DNA of 64,000 nt, taken from assembly GCA_943737045.1 (NCBI GenBank), contig CALSFV010000261.1, positions 605,023 to 669,022 of the forward strand, read 5' to 3'. Source of the stretch: Parapristionchus giblindavisi. Taxonomy: Eukaryota > Nematoda > Chromadorea > Rhabditida > Diplogasteridae. The position numbers and the translations under genes are program-made. Position 1 is the stretch's first letter; each line of letters starts with the position of its first letter. Positions 10,071-20,976 of the stretch are shown here, in pieces. Below the pieces are notes generated by a model. The model searched no databases. It was not told the DNA's origin and saw nothing but the letters and a program-made list of their open reading frames with translations.

Positions 10071-10199
10071 TTTCGATCATTCCGATTCCGATATCGGAAA
10101 TATCGATGAATAGTTTCGTATTTCAGAAAGTTTATTTTTCAATGATGAATATCTCAGATAAACCTTTTTGCAATTTTATTTATTGTTCCTTCCTTTAAC

Positions 10200-10960
10200 A
10201 TTATTAACAAATAATTTTTTTTTAAAAAACACACATTGGAAAACGCAAAGAACAATGTTTCGTTGTGAATCGATTACATTGCACAACAATTGCCAGTGAA
10301 AAAATCGGATTTTCTAGAATATCTTGAATACGGTCAAATTTCATGACTTGTACTACTAAGTAATTTTTGTAGAGCTCGTCGAGAGCTTTCGATTGGTATA
10401 CTATGCTTGAGAATTTGCATGAAAATGAGGAGAAGTGAGATAAGAAATGTATTTTTGAATGAAAATAACGCTAAGTCTTGCTCTCTCTGAGGATAGATAT
10501 GGCTTGTCGTGAGTTATGACTGAAGAAATATGTACATACCTCAATTCGAGGATGGGGAATCAGAATCGCGAATAAAAATCGTATCCTTTGTGGAAATGTT
10601 TTGAGAAAATTAGCATTTTGTACTAAAAAAAAATCAGTTTTTTGAAGAAAACGGGTTTGATCGCGTTTTTGTACGTATCCTTTCTTGAGTATCATCTAGA
10701 TTAGTTCATTTCGAATCGATTGGAAAAAAATTTTTGTTGTAGGTCAAAAATTGAGTGAGATATGGCTGCCAGAAGTGGAAGATAAAAAAATCGATAAAAA
10801 TGCAAATATGGCGAAATCAAGTGCCTACGCCTTCTCCTTTACCTCACTATGGTCAATCATATAAATCTCATCCAAATCGGAGAGAAAAGTTTAAAAAAAC
10901 TGTCGGTTGGCTTCTTTCATTCTTACAGGAGATCCGTGATAAGCTGCTTGATTCTTCCCA
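10200..10960. other. non-coding stretch, nothing recognised
   Basis: AT-rich, without supported exons, terminal repeats or tandem arrays. It may be intron upstream of the linker exon at 11007. Confidence 0.4.
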
Positions 10961-11006
10961 TCTTTGATCGTTGTTCGACTTCAATGGAACAAAACTCATG
11001 CCACAG

Positions 11007-11167
11007 GACTAGAGGACATCTTTGGCGCGCCCATGGCGCCATCCTCAACGGCGTCAAAGGGTTCTGGCGCCGACATGGATCTGTTTGGTTTTGGCACCAC
11101 ATCACCACCTCCGACGACTATCCATTCGATGGGAGGAGATCTACTGGGAGACTTTATTGGAGGAGGA
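11007..11167 (+). CDS. exon of clathrin/adaptor-binding linker, GAK/auxilin-like
   Basis: Acceptor CCACAG is followed by an open stretch encoding LEDIFGAPMAPSS, then ADMDLFGFGTTSPPP and a GGDLLGDFIGG end. A GT at 11168 can serve as donor. DLF and DLL repeats in a low-complexity Ser/Pro/Gly background are typical of the unstructured clathrin- and AP-binding linker of GAK and auxilin. Epsin- or AP180-like proteins also use such motifs, so the assignment rests partly on the nearby GAK exons. It is on plus, opposite to the kinase exons at 13.9-15.8 kb. Confidence 0.5.
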
Positions 11168-11255
11168 GTGATATCTGCGAATAGTACCGTCAATCGTGAA
11201 TAGTACGTTTGTTTTTTTTTGAATGACCACGAACTGATTTTCACTACAATTCTCA

Positions 11256-11335
11256 TCTATCTGATAGTGTTGAAACGTCAATGTGCCGGGTGAATATGAC
11301 TGATATTGTCTAGGCTTTTGAGCAAATGCAAAACC
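11256..11335 (+). mobile_element. 3' end of a LINE family, interrupted by the foldback
   Basis: GATAGTGTTGAAACGTCAAT followed by TGACTGATATTGTCTAG and TTTTGAGCAAATGCAAAACC recurs at 45195-45347 plus 46379-46420, and at 48181-48270. Each copy ends near AACGAG(TTTG) and runs into TAA repeats. Here the last bases (AAAACGAGTTCGAT) lie beyond the foldback at 12312-12325. Confidence 0.65.
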
Positions 11336-11339
11336 TTAA

Positions 11340-12307
11340 GAGGCCGTTTGCGTAAGAGTCGGGCAAATCTGGATGGGGCTTGGCACAGACCAAAAATTTC
11401 GATACCCTCAAAACTTGTGCATAGGGGTTATCGACCACGTTGATGAAGATGGGCATAGTAATTTTGGCCCCAGTGGTCCCGCAACGCCCGGGTTGGATTA
11501 CGGTAAAATCACCTTTTTAAGCCGTTCTCGGTCCATGGTTGATCTAGATGGATGAAAATTGGGCTCCTCGTGCAGAATTCAATGGTAATGACGGCTGTCT
11601 ACTTCATTTGTTTTGATTTTTTTACAAAAAGCTCGTATAGTGCAACTTTTGATGGAGATGTTTGCGCCCCTGACGAGTACCACCGTTCGAACCGGAGTAA
11701 CGAGAGGATTCCAACTATGTATTTTGACCTCATATCTCCGTTGGAAGGCCAATATTGCTTCGATATAGTGATCTGCATCTGAAAGCAGTCGCCCTCCGAA
11801 ACATGTTTAACATGTCTGAGTGGTGAGAGAGCGTGCGGAAATGAGAGAGTGTGAGGGAGCGCGCGGCGTAAACAACTCCTCGTGATCACTATATTGAGGC
11901 AATATTAGCCGTACAACGGAGATATGAGCTCGAAATACATCGTTGGAATCCTCTCGTCACGCCGCTTCGAACGGTGGTACTCGTCAAGGGCGCAAACGTC
12001 TCCATCAAAAGTTGCACTATACGAGCTTTTTGTAAAACATTCAAAACAAATGAAGTAGACAGCTGTCATTACCATTGAATTCTGCACCAGGAGCCCAATT
12101 TTCATCCATCTAGATCAACCATGGACCGAGAACGGCTTAAAAAGGTGATTTTACCGTAATCCCACCCGGGCGTTGCGGGACCACTGGGGCCAAAATGACT
12201 ATGCCTATCTTCATCAGCATGGTCGATAACCCCTATACACAAGTTTTGAGGGAATCTAAATTTTTGGTCTGTGCCAAGCCTTGTTCGACTCTTACGCAAA
12301 CGGCCTC
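11340..12307. mobile_element. foldback MITE with TTAA target duplications
   Basis: Flanked by TTAA at 11336-11339 and 12308-12311. Ends are GAGGCCGTTTGCGTAAGAG and its reverse complement. Arms of about 430 bp (11340-11775, 11882-12307) are near-identical. The loop has GA-rich sequence and no transposase. TTAA duplication points to piggyBac-type mobilisation. It is inserted in a LINE 3' end, and the uninterrupted target sequence is visible at 48250. Confidence 0.85.
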
Positions 12308-12327
12308 TTAAAAACGAGTTCGATATT

Positions 12328-12736
<409 letters not shown>

Positions 12737-12769
12737 CCGATCCTCGGATTATGAGGGAATGAAAATGTA

Positions 12770-13120
12770 TGGATTTCATGTTGTTTTCGTGTTTCGAGAC
12801 CTCACCAATATTGAAGAGATGTCTGTATTCCTTTGATACGACTCTCTTTTTGTCTCTTAGAACACCTAATCAATATCCATGGACACCTTTATTTCCAGAG
12901 TGGCTCTCGCCTTCTCGGCTCCACTGCACAACCGCCACGAAAACCCGCGTCTGGTGGAGGCCCCCGATCCTTCATGGACTATCCGGGTTTGTTAATTATT
13001 TCTTATTATGCCCGACGTCTATTGAGAAAATAGATAAGCAAATACAAACGAAAACTATTTGCAATGTAAAAAATAAGATCATGAAGAGAAAAAGAATAAT
13101 ACGAGTGAATTACTTGAAAA
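12770..13120 (+). repeat. GAK linker-exon block, inverted copy
   Basis: The reverse complement of the 4330-4720 type block, carrying a decayed linker exon and the intron segment that in other copies reads ATCATGAAGAG/CTCTTCATGAT. Confidence 0.75.
12899..12986 (+). pseudogene. decayed copy of the C2/linker exon
   Basis: Acceptor TTTCCAG and donor GGTTTGTT are kept, but the exon is 88 nt instead of 92. The 4-nt loss shifts the frame, and only the part ending RSFMDYPG is readable in the original frame. Confidence 0.6.
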
Positions 13121-13189
13121 ATATGTAAATTAACGTTTGTTTCGCACTCTGTCGATAAATATTAGTCATGTAGAGCATAAAGGAATGAG

Positions 13190-13300
13190 CTTTTACTATT
13201 ATTAGTAATATTAAAGATGATTAATAATGATTATTATTATTATTATGATAAATTATCATTATTATTATTCTCAAAGAATACCTTTCATATATGTTATTAT
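13190..13300. repeat. AT-rich repeat, inverse copy of 2400-2500
   Basis: AAAGATGATTAATAATGATT and GATAAATTATCATTATTATT match the reverse complement of 2400-2500. Confidence 0.6.
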
Positions 13301-13424
13301 GTATAATTATATTGAGTTGTCTCCCCATCAGTTTGTTTTTTCTTGTTCGTTTTCTCTGGTTATCGTTGTGTCCAGGCGGATTCGCGCATCAGCCTGTGTT
13401 CATTTGGGTTATAGTGAGCATTAA

Positions 13425-13711
13425 AGAAGGGGACCCATGAGTTGGCATGACTGACTCCCGCCACGATAAGCATGCTGCCTATTGTTTATATTATATGGTA
13501 ATTGGCGTAAGGGATAATGAGAAAATGAGAGAGAAAGTATGGAAATTCGATGAGCACTCTCTACATGCCTTGGAAGTTGTACTTTCAATGCTCATAGTGA
13601 GCTTTAAACATATCGGGAATCAATATCAGATATGTCTTTCGATTCGTGTAATGAATCTCTATCATACTATCCGAACAGTCTTATTACGAAAAAACTCGTG
13701 GGTCTCCATCT
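13425..13711. mobile_element. TTAA-flanked MITE, copy 1
   Basis: Flanked by TTAA at 13421-13424 and 13712-13715. Ends are AGAAGGGGACCCATGAG and the complementary CTCGTGGGTCTCCATCT. A second copy lies 0.7 kb downstream in the same orientation, with over 95 percent identity by eye. No transposase. piggyBac-type by target duplication. Confidence 0.85.
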
Positions 13712-13844
13712 TTAAGCCTAGTATATCCAGGTTTCACACCATATTCTAAGTCGCCAAAATATCAAATCACACAATATGCGCAGTGTAACATATCCATATA
13801 TCCTCTGTCTACCGTACTATCTCCGAAACTCCGGATACAGTACA

Positions 13845-13914
13845 CTGACCGCTACCGTACTCCTCACAACTACCGTACTCCCCACAACTACCGTACTCCC
13901 CACAACAACCGTAC
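13845..13914 (-). repeat. tandem TACGGTAG units at a 5' splice site
   Basis: On minus, immediately after the exon-ending AAG, GTACGG is followed by three near-identical 18-bp units, each containing TACGGTAG and GTTGTG(G)GG. This is the clearest case of a motif found at almost every exon donor in the window. Confidence 0.8.
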
Positions 13915-13998
13915 CTTGATATCACGATGGGTGAAGGGCGGTGACCGCGAGTTGACGCAGGCAATGGACGAGACTGCGGCGTTGAAGATGTTCGCCAC
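13915..13998 (-). CDS. GAK-like kinase exon with the HRD catalytic loop
   Basis: An 84-nt phase-0 exon on minus, between acceptor TTTGTAG and donor GTACGG. It encodes VANIFNAAVSSIACVNSRSP and ends PFTHRDIK. Asp of HRD is the catalytic base of protein kinases, followed by the Lys of the DIK segment. GAK has IFYQTCRAVQHMH..PPIIHRDLK at this position. The exon is open and properly bordered. No following exon with the DFG motif was recognised nearby. Numb-associated-kinase family membership is well supported; GAK over AAK1 rests on the neighbouring C2 exons. Confidence 0.7.
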
Positions 13999-14121
13999 CT
14001 ACAAATTCATATTATTTATGTATTTATTTAAATTAATATAGCAATATTCTTGATAACAGCAAGGAATAACAAAGCATCATGGAATTATACTCTATGAAAT
14101 TCAATATATGATGAAGATTAA

Positions 14122-14408
14122 AGAAGGGGACCCATGAGTTGGCATGACTGACTCCCGCCACGATAAGCATGCTGGCTATTGTTTATATTATATGGTAATT
14201 GGCGTAAGGGATAATGAGAAAATGAGAGAGAAAGTATGCAAATTCAATGAGCACTCTCTACATGCCTTGAAAGTTGTACTTTCAATGCTCCTAGTGAGCT
14301 TTAAACATATCGGGAATCAATATCAGATATGTCTTTCGATTTGTGTGATGAATCTCTATCATACTATCCGAACAGTCTTATTACGAAAAAACTCGTGGGT
14401 CTCCATCT
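14122..14408. mobile_element. TTAA-flanked MITE, copy 2
   Basis: Flanked by TTAA at 14118-14121 and 14409-14412, nearly identical to 13425-13711. The close spacing around the HRD exon suggests local reinsertion or tandem gain. Confidence 0.85.
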
Positions 14409-14412
14409 TTAA

Positions 14413-15354
14413 GCAATTTCATGCATTTATTGGGTGGATTGGAAACAAGTAGAGAAAGAAATATCGTGTGTGATAACAGGATAAAGAAGAAATTAGTTCT
14501 CCTACTGCTTTTCTAGTTGAAAATAAATGACTGCCTTCCAGCGCGAGCGTCAGTGGCTGGCCACTCGTGATCAGATCGATAACGGATCCACCTGATTATT
14601 GATTGATTGATTTTGATTATCGATTGATTCTGGTACTGCATAACCATCCTACTGAACTATTGTAATCATAAATCGGTATTGATTATCGAATGGTTATTAG
14701 ACAACCATCATACTGTACTACTGTACTCATCTATATCGATTATCGATTAGTTCCTCCCATAAGTCAAAAAATGTGTAACAAACTATGAAAAATGGCCGAA
14801 TTTGACATTTTCCAGCGTCTCAAAACTTATTCGACTCAAAATCAATCAATAGAATCCTCCCAGACTACTGTAGTACCTGACAAGGGGATGGTCGCAACTG
14901 GTCCTGACCATATGAGATGACCATAACATGACTAGGATCAGTTTTCGATGCTGATTACGAATCCGTTTTCGGAAAGTGCCTAATAAATGAATATTAGGGA
15001 AATAAGAATGAGAATGAAAGGGAATGATTATCAATGGGTTGTTGCAGTATTGATAGGGCCGATTAAAAGAAGTAAAAAGAGATCGTGTTTGATAACAACA
15101 CAAAGAAGAGATTCTTTCTTCTTGTGCTAATTTTGGGCCAAAAATGAATCAATCGAATCTTTCAAGCCGAGAATAAATGACTACGTACCTGCGCGAGCGT
15201 CTGGCCACTCGTGATCAGATCGATAACGGATCCACCTGATTATTGATTGATAGATTTTGATTATCGATTATTTTTTTTTATAAAACTATCATACTGTACT
15301 ACTGTACTCATCTACATCGATTTTCGATTGGTTCCTCCCAGACTACCGTAGTAC
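14413..15354 (-). other. presumed intron of kinase fragment, internally duplicated
   Basis: The sequence CACTCGTGATCAGATCGATA with its CCACCTGATTATTGATTGA flank occurs at 14560 and again at 15208, showing a direct duplication of about 650 bp spacing. The exon expected between the HPHII and HRD exons was not found. Confidence 0.4.
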
Positions 15355-15457
15355 ATGAGCACAGTTCAGTCATGAGGATGAACTCCTTCGCTCCGCTCGC
15401 CGTCCGTGCCTCACTGCAGATGGACGTGAAGTACCGTATGATGTGCGGGTGTCTCAT
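15355..15457 (-). CDS. GAK-like kinase exon, HPHII to hinge
   Basis: A 103-nt exon on minus after acceptor TTCCAG. Peptide: MRHPHIIRYFTSICSEARTA, then AKEFILMTELCS. This corresponds to kinase strands 4-5 and the hinge (GAK: HPNIVQF...EFLLLTELC). It begins in phase 0 after the previous exon and ends with one spare base before GTACTACGGTAG. Open in frame; a decayed copy, split by a MITE, is at 37528-37869. Confidence 0.72.
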
Positions 15458-15718
15458 CTGGAACAAAGGAAGATATTACTGAATGAAAATCGAATCAAAG
15501 AAACGGTCAGCGGATATGAGAATTGAGTGAAACATATTTCATACATCATTACACCAGGCTGCAACTTGCGATATGAAAAAAAGGTAGCATAACGCAAATT
15601 TCAAATATCCCTCAACGAAATAATAGCTCCTTCATACATTCTTCAATAAAGTTGACGCAAGCTGATCAATAAATCACGAAAAAAAATCAATCAATAAATC
15701 ATGGAAATCAATCAATAC

Positions 15719-15846
15719 ATGTTTCAGCAGACGCATTTCGTCCTGGATCATTCGAACAGACGCTTCGTCATTGGGCAGCTGCACTTTGAGCGCGTACCAG
15801 GCTCCTGACGCGGCGTCCTGACACGTGTATACGGTAGCGAAGCCGC
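15719..15846 (-). CDS. GAK-like kinase exon, glycine loop to helix C
   Basis: A 128-nt exon on minus after acceptor CGTTCCAG. The peptide starts (G)[20 protein letters not shown] and ends [18 protein letters not shown] is the glycine-rich loop, ALK holds the ATP-contacting Lys, and the Glu of QDE is the likely helix-C partner. It splices in phase to 15355-15457. An (AT)n tract lies 40 bp upstream in the intron. Family: numb-associated kinases (GAK/AAK1/BIKE). Confidence 0.75.
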
Positions 15847-15885
15847 CTGGAACGAGCGAATCAATAATAGGTAATATAATGTTAT

Positions 15886-16467
<582 letters not shown>

Positions 16468-17020
16468 GCGTTGATTTTAGTGACGCGACCTCGGCTTATT
16501 CCTTTATTTAGTGACGCGACCTCGGCTTATTCCTTTATCAAGAAACAGCAAAGGAGCTAAAATGACTCAAAAACATCCGAAAAAACATTACGAGCTCAAA
16601 ATACCCATATATGACAGTTATTTGAAACACAAAATCACCAAGTTCCGAAAAATTTGAAAAAAACCGTATTTTGCTTTTCCCCGTGGAAAAAACGTTTCAG
16701 TAATGTTAATTAATCTTTATAATATTTCTTATAATGTTTTTGAACATTTATGTTTTTGGAAGTGAAGGCCTACCTGCTCTTAGAGCCGAGATATCCGCCA
16801 TCGAAATTACACGCGCGCGCCCCAACTCCGCGCGACCGCTCATCATCTGCTCTCTCACTCCCACACGCGCTTTCGTGAACAGACAGGGAGAGAAAAAAAG
16901 GAGAAGGGAGACTAACATCTGACAACTACACGAAATGGAGATGTTAGAAAACTCTGAGCGAACAGAGTTGCATTTGAACAACAAAGAACGATTGTGAGGG
17001 GCCCCCCCAAACCTTCCTCG

Positions 17021-17026
<6 letters not shown>

Positions 17027-17056
<30 letters not shown>
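17027..17056. repeat. (CT)n microsatellite in foldback arm
   Basis: A CT run, mirrored by a GA run at 17640-17680 in the other arm. The right copy is followed by a run of about 20 G. Confidence 0.9.
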
Positions 17057-17058
<2 letters not shown>

Positions 17059-17094
17059 AAGGAATGATGAAGTAAAATGTCAAAACTAATGTGG

Positions 17095-17256
17095 GTTGAC
17101 CATTCACGACTATGTAACTGCGCAAGCATCTCGTTCTGTCGGAATCAACATGTGGACAGCTTCTCTTGACAGTGCTGTCTGTCAAGAGAAGCTGTCCACA
17201 TGTTGATTCCGACAGAACGAGATGCTTGCGCAGTTACATAGTCGTGAATGGTCAAC
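17095..17256. repeat. perfect 78-bp hairpin at end of zinc-finger fragment
   Basis: 17095-17172 and 17179-17256 are exact reverse complements around a 6-bp loop. The hairpin duplicates the 3' part of the captured coding fragment, and the exact identity implies a very recent event. Confidence 0.92.
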
Positions 17257-17507
17257 CTTTCGGGCTGATATTCGTGTTTCCCAGTGAAGATGTGCTGTTC
17301 AAGTTGACCGAATTTACGAAACACCGAAGTGCAGCCCTCTTCTGGACAGGTAAGAACTCTTGGTGAAACGATGAGAGGTACAATCAGAGCCCTTTTCGAT
17401 GGTCGAGATTGGTGAGAAGTCTTCGAATGCCAGTAGAGATCGGGATAGACGACAGTATGTCCTCCAGAACGATCGATGGTTAATCGGCCATCACATGGTG
17501 TAGACAA
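17145..17507 (-). pseudogene. captured C2H2 zinc-finger gene fragment
   Basis: On minus an open frame reads LTCPEEGCTSVFRKFGQLEQ, then HIFTGKHEYQPERLTIHDYV and TAQASRSVG. Cys-X4-Cys and His-X4-5-His spacing gives one C2H2 finger, a DNA-binding fold, with a conserved tail. The upstream part (TIDRSGGHTVVYPDLYW) is uncertain. The fragment sits in the loop of a foldback and ends inside a perfect hairpin, so it is a captured exon rather than a gene. The source gene is not in the window. Confidence 0.6.
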
Positions 17508-17637
17508 TGATTAGGATGTCGTCCATTTCTCTTTGTAATATGTTATTTCAATGTTAATTGTTTTCAATTATGACTGATTTCTCTAATAAATGTATCTTAT
17601 CTAACATTAGTTTTGACATTTTACTTCATCATTCCTT

Positions 17638-17683
<46 letters not shown>

Positions 17684-18239
17684 CGAGGAAGGTTTGGGGG
17701 GGGGGGGGGGGGCTCACACTCGTTCTTTGTTGTTCAAATGCAACTCTGCGCTCAGAGTTTTCTAACATCTCCATTTCGTGTAGTTGTCAGATGTTAGTCT
17801 CCCTTCTCCTTTTTTCTCTCCCTGTCTGTTCACGAAAGAGCGTGTGGGAGTGAGAGAGCAGATGATGAGCGGTCGCGCGGAGTTGGGGCGCGCGCGTGTA
17901 ATTTCGATGGCGGATATCTCGGCTCTAAGAGCAGGTAGGCCTTCACTTCCAAAAACATAAATGTTCAAAAACATTATAAGAAATATTATAAAGATTAATT
18001 AACATTACTGAAACGTTTTTTCCACGGGGAAAAGCAAAATACGGTTTTTTCAAATTTTTCGGAACTTGGTGATTTTGTGTTTCAAATAACTGTCATATAT
18101 GGGTATTTTGAGCTCGTAATGTTTTTTCGGATGTTTTTGAGTCATTTTAGCTCCTTTGCTGTTTCTTGATAAAGGAATAAGCCGAGGTCGCGTCACTAAA
18201 TAAAGGAATAAGCCGAGGTCGCGTCACTAAAATCAACGC

Positions 18240-18616
18240 TTTTTTTACCATTTTTTTACTCAAAATTTTGGTTTTTTCGGACAAATTATCGCTTGTTGTA
18301 GATTGCTGCAAAGATTTCCGACCAGGTATTGTAGCCTAAGCAATTCTGCATTGATTTCACTTAAAACCGGGTTCTTCCCGTTAGACCATCTTGCCGAAAT
18401 TTTCGTTCGAATTTCCGTCATCGATGGTTTTCCCGAACAAATGTATTTTCCAAACGTATTTTCCAAACGATTGGTGCGGAATTGTGCTCTACACAAAGTT
18501 TCGAGGTGAGACCAGTAAAATGACACAACAAGCTCATCACTTGGATCAATTTGAAAATTTCGATTTTCATGACCTGTAAATTTCAAAATTTCTCAAGTTT
18601 GAAATGTTTTCATTTA
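18240..18616. other. non-coding stretch, nothing recognised
   Basis: No exon, tandem array or terminal repeat can be supported. Confidence 0.4.
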
Positions 18617-19518
18617 CAGGGTGTCCAAAAAGTATTGTTACACGAATAAATCCATGTATCTTCCTCAAAAACCATCATAGAGAATTCAAACAGGGCACAG
18701 TATTTACCACTTATCATAGCAACATAACAATGAATGGTCACACGATCTGGCCTCCATTGGCCGCGATGACGCCTCTGAGATGATGAGGGACAAAGTCGAT
18801 GATGGGCCGCTGGTAGGGGATGCCGACTTTCTCCAATCATTTTTTAAAGACTTCTCGGTCTTCAACAGCCATAACACGAGGATAATAGCCCAGCCTCCTC
18901 AGCAAGCGGATGCCAGTGAAGGAACCATCTCTTGCATTGTCTACCCTCAATCAGTGATGATTTTAGTTGGAGTGTGCTTGACGGCCAAGAGTCCCCGTGT
19001 GCTCGTGGATCTTAATAAGGTGTACTAAGTCAGGATGATTTTCGAGAAGGCCCTTGTCCCATGGTCCTTCTCCCACTTCAATGGGGTTCACTGGAACTTC
19101 TAGCAGGATTCAGCGCCTGGTCATTCGGAAAAAGTGACCCAGACATGGTGCCGCACCCATGTGCCCGACTTCATCTTAACTCCATAATGATCCTACAACT
19201 CCTCCGACCTGAACCCCTGAACTTCAACGTCTAGGTAGTATTGTAGAGGGAGTCCTGCTCTACCCACCATAAATACCGCAAGTCTCTTAAGAAGGGCTTG
19301 GAAAAGACATGGAAGAAAGTCGGCATCCCCTACCAGCGGCCCATCATCGACTTTGTCCCTCATCATCTCAGAAGTGTCATCGCGGCCAATGGAGGCCAGA
19401 TCGTGTGTTATGTTGCTATGATAAGTGGTAAATACTGTGCCCTGTTTGAATTGTCTATGATGGATTTTGAGGAAGATACATGGATTTATTCGTGTAACAA
19501 TACTTTTTGGACACCCTG
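18617..19518 (+). mobile_element. mariner-like foldback, duplicated 3' end, TA target site
   Basis: Flanked by TA (18615-18616, 19519-19520). Ends are CAGGGTGTCCAAAAAGTATT and its complement. The right end (about 19299-19518) is the transposase C terminus, and the left end (18617-18838) is an inverted copy of it. The 5' half of the original element is missing. Confidence 0.85.
18790..19400 (+). pseudogene. decayed mariner/IS630-type transposase
   Basis: Plus-strand frames give QPPQQADASEGTISCIVYPQ, SVMILVGVCLTAKSP, QQDSAPGHSEKVTQTWCR, PDFI, SSDLNPLNF and YQRPIIDFVPHHLRSVIAAN in order. This is the classic order SVMVWGG..., QQDGAPAHTA..., W..NSPDLNP, then the (P)..L..VI.A.GG end of mariner-type DDE transposases. 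Stops and frame changes separate the pieces, so it is inactive. Confidence 0.75.
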
Positions 19519-19529
19519 TATGTGGCTTA

Positions 19530-20960
19530 TTGTGAAGTACTCTCGCTCTCTTCTCTCTCTCTCTCTCACCCTCCCCTCTGTCTATGATACAGGTCATCAG
19601 TAGCAGCTACTCACACACCCACAATACAATAATACTGTAAAACAATAACAGTGACCATCCCCGCTCTTCTCTCAACTTCCTCATCCCCTCCTCTCTTTCT
19701 CCTCTCCTCTCTCCACCCTCCTCCTCTATCTCATCTCTCCCTTTCCCCTCTTTTTCTATTTTCATCACCCCTCCTTTTCTCCTCCCCCTTCTCTCTCCCC
19801 CTTCCCTGAAATGAAGGATCTCAACATCACCATCATCTTCTACTCTACAGACATCTATTAGATAAGATTCAGAATGGAATAGTCTGGATATATCTGTACA
19901 AATAATATATCGATTGCAGTAACCCCTCATACACTTCATTGGTGTCATTATCAGCTAACCCTTTCCTGTGGCCGTGTCCATTAACTTTGCTAAACTGAAG
20001 CATACGCTTCTGACGTCACGTTTTTTCAATGCCCATGAATACGGCCTCTGAAAATGAGGGAATTTCTAATTTAGGAACCCTCTCTTCTGCTGCATGATTA
20101 CTGATTTCATAATGCATACAGTCGTGAATTACCATTAGATGTAACGGACCAAACACCATATTTTATTTTACGGATCATTATTATTTATCTCCTTTATAAT
20201 ATTCTCTAATTTTACATTTAAACGCATACCACGAGCTAATTTGAAACTCTCCGCTCTGGTCACACTCTCTCGCTCTCTTTGTCAATGAGAGAGCGTTGTC
20301 AGAGCGGAGAGTAAAATTAGCTCGGGGTGTGTAATAGCCAGTTGCATGCGCTTTTGCACTGCGCTTGAAAGACCGAGACAAGTTCGAGACGAAAAGTAAT
20401 GGGAATTGAGTTCTCAAGTTACAGCAAGGAGCGTTGATCTAACAAGGCGATTTCGCGTTTCACACTTTTGCGAAAATTATTGTGTAATTAGCAAATCAAT
20501 CAATTTCATTTATTTCTTCGGAAACCCCAATAAATCAAATTCTAGTGAAATAATGCGAGTATATCGTAATAATCATAATCATATCGAAAACTCCAATAGC
20601 AAGATGTAAAATCTCTATTTCTCTCTTTCTCTCCTCCCTATCTCTCTCCCTTCCCCCTCTCTCTTCAACTCTCTCTCCCTCTTCCTCTTCCTCTCTCTCT
20701 TCTCTCTCTCTCTCACCCTCCCCTATGACTATGATACAGGTCATCAGTAGCAGCTACTCACACATCCACAATACAATAATACTGTAAAACAATAACAGTG
20801 ACCATCCCCGCTCTTCTCTCAACTTCCTCATCCCCTCCTCTCTTTCTCCTCTCCTCTCTCCACCCTCCTCCTCTATCTCCTCTCTCCCTTTTCCCCTCTC
20901 TTTCCTATCTCCCTTTCCCCTCTTTCCCTATTTTCATCACCCGCTAGGGTTGCCGTAGCG
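19530..20960 (+). repeat. dispersed repeat family B, two adjacent partial copies
   Basis: Hallmarks: GATCTAACAAGGCGATTTCG, AACCCCAATAAATCAAATTC, a CT-rich segment, GGTCATCAGTAGCAGCTACT and AACAATAACAGTGACCATC. Other copies: 22260-22560, 22720-23170, 25310-25700 (minus), 44560-45175, 48740-48993, 50280-50580, 50940-51205, 58610-58760, 59640-59890 and 60195-61380. It is non-coding, and one end has a 30-bp hairpin (CTCTCCGCTCTG...CAGAGCGGAGAG). Helitron or MITE origin is unresolved. Confidence 0.8.
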
Positions 20961-20976
20961 TAAGCGTAATCGAATT

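Larger units (their letters stand above)
16468..18239. mobile_element. large foldback with captured zinc-finger fragment
   Basis: Arms of about 630 bp (16468-17092 and 17604-18239) are reverse complements. Each holds a doubled 30-bp unit (GTGACGCGACCTCGGCTTAT) near the outer end and a GA/CT tract near the inner end. The 510-bp loop contains a C2H2 zinc-finger coding fragment, which is unlike transposon sequence. The superfamily is unknown; Mutator-like capture is one possibility. Confidence 0.8.

Noticed and set aside
11373..12299. Mirrored frames of about 60 residues in both arms of the TTAA foldback
   Set aside because: No domain, no start context and no conservation of frame with the related element at 45348; explained by the inverted repeat.
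13447..14452. Two nearly identical 100-residue frames as a tandem gene duplication
   Set aside because: Both frames lie inside TTAA-flanked MITE copies whose ends are inverted repeats; no protein feature.
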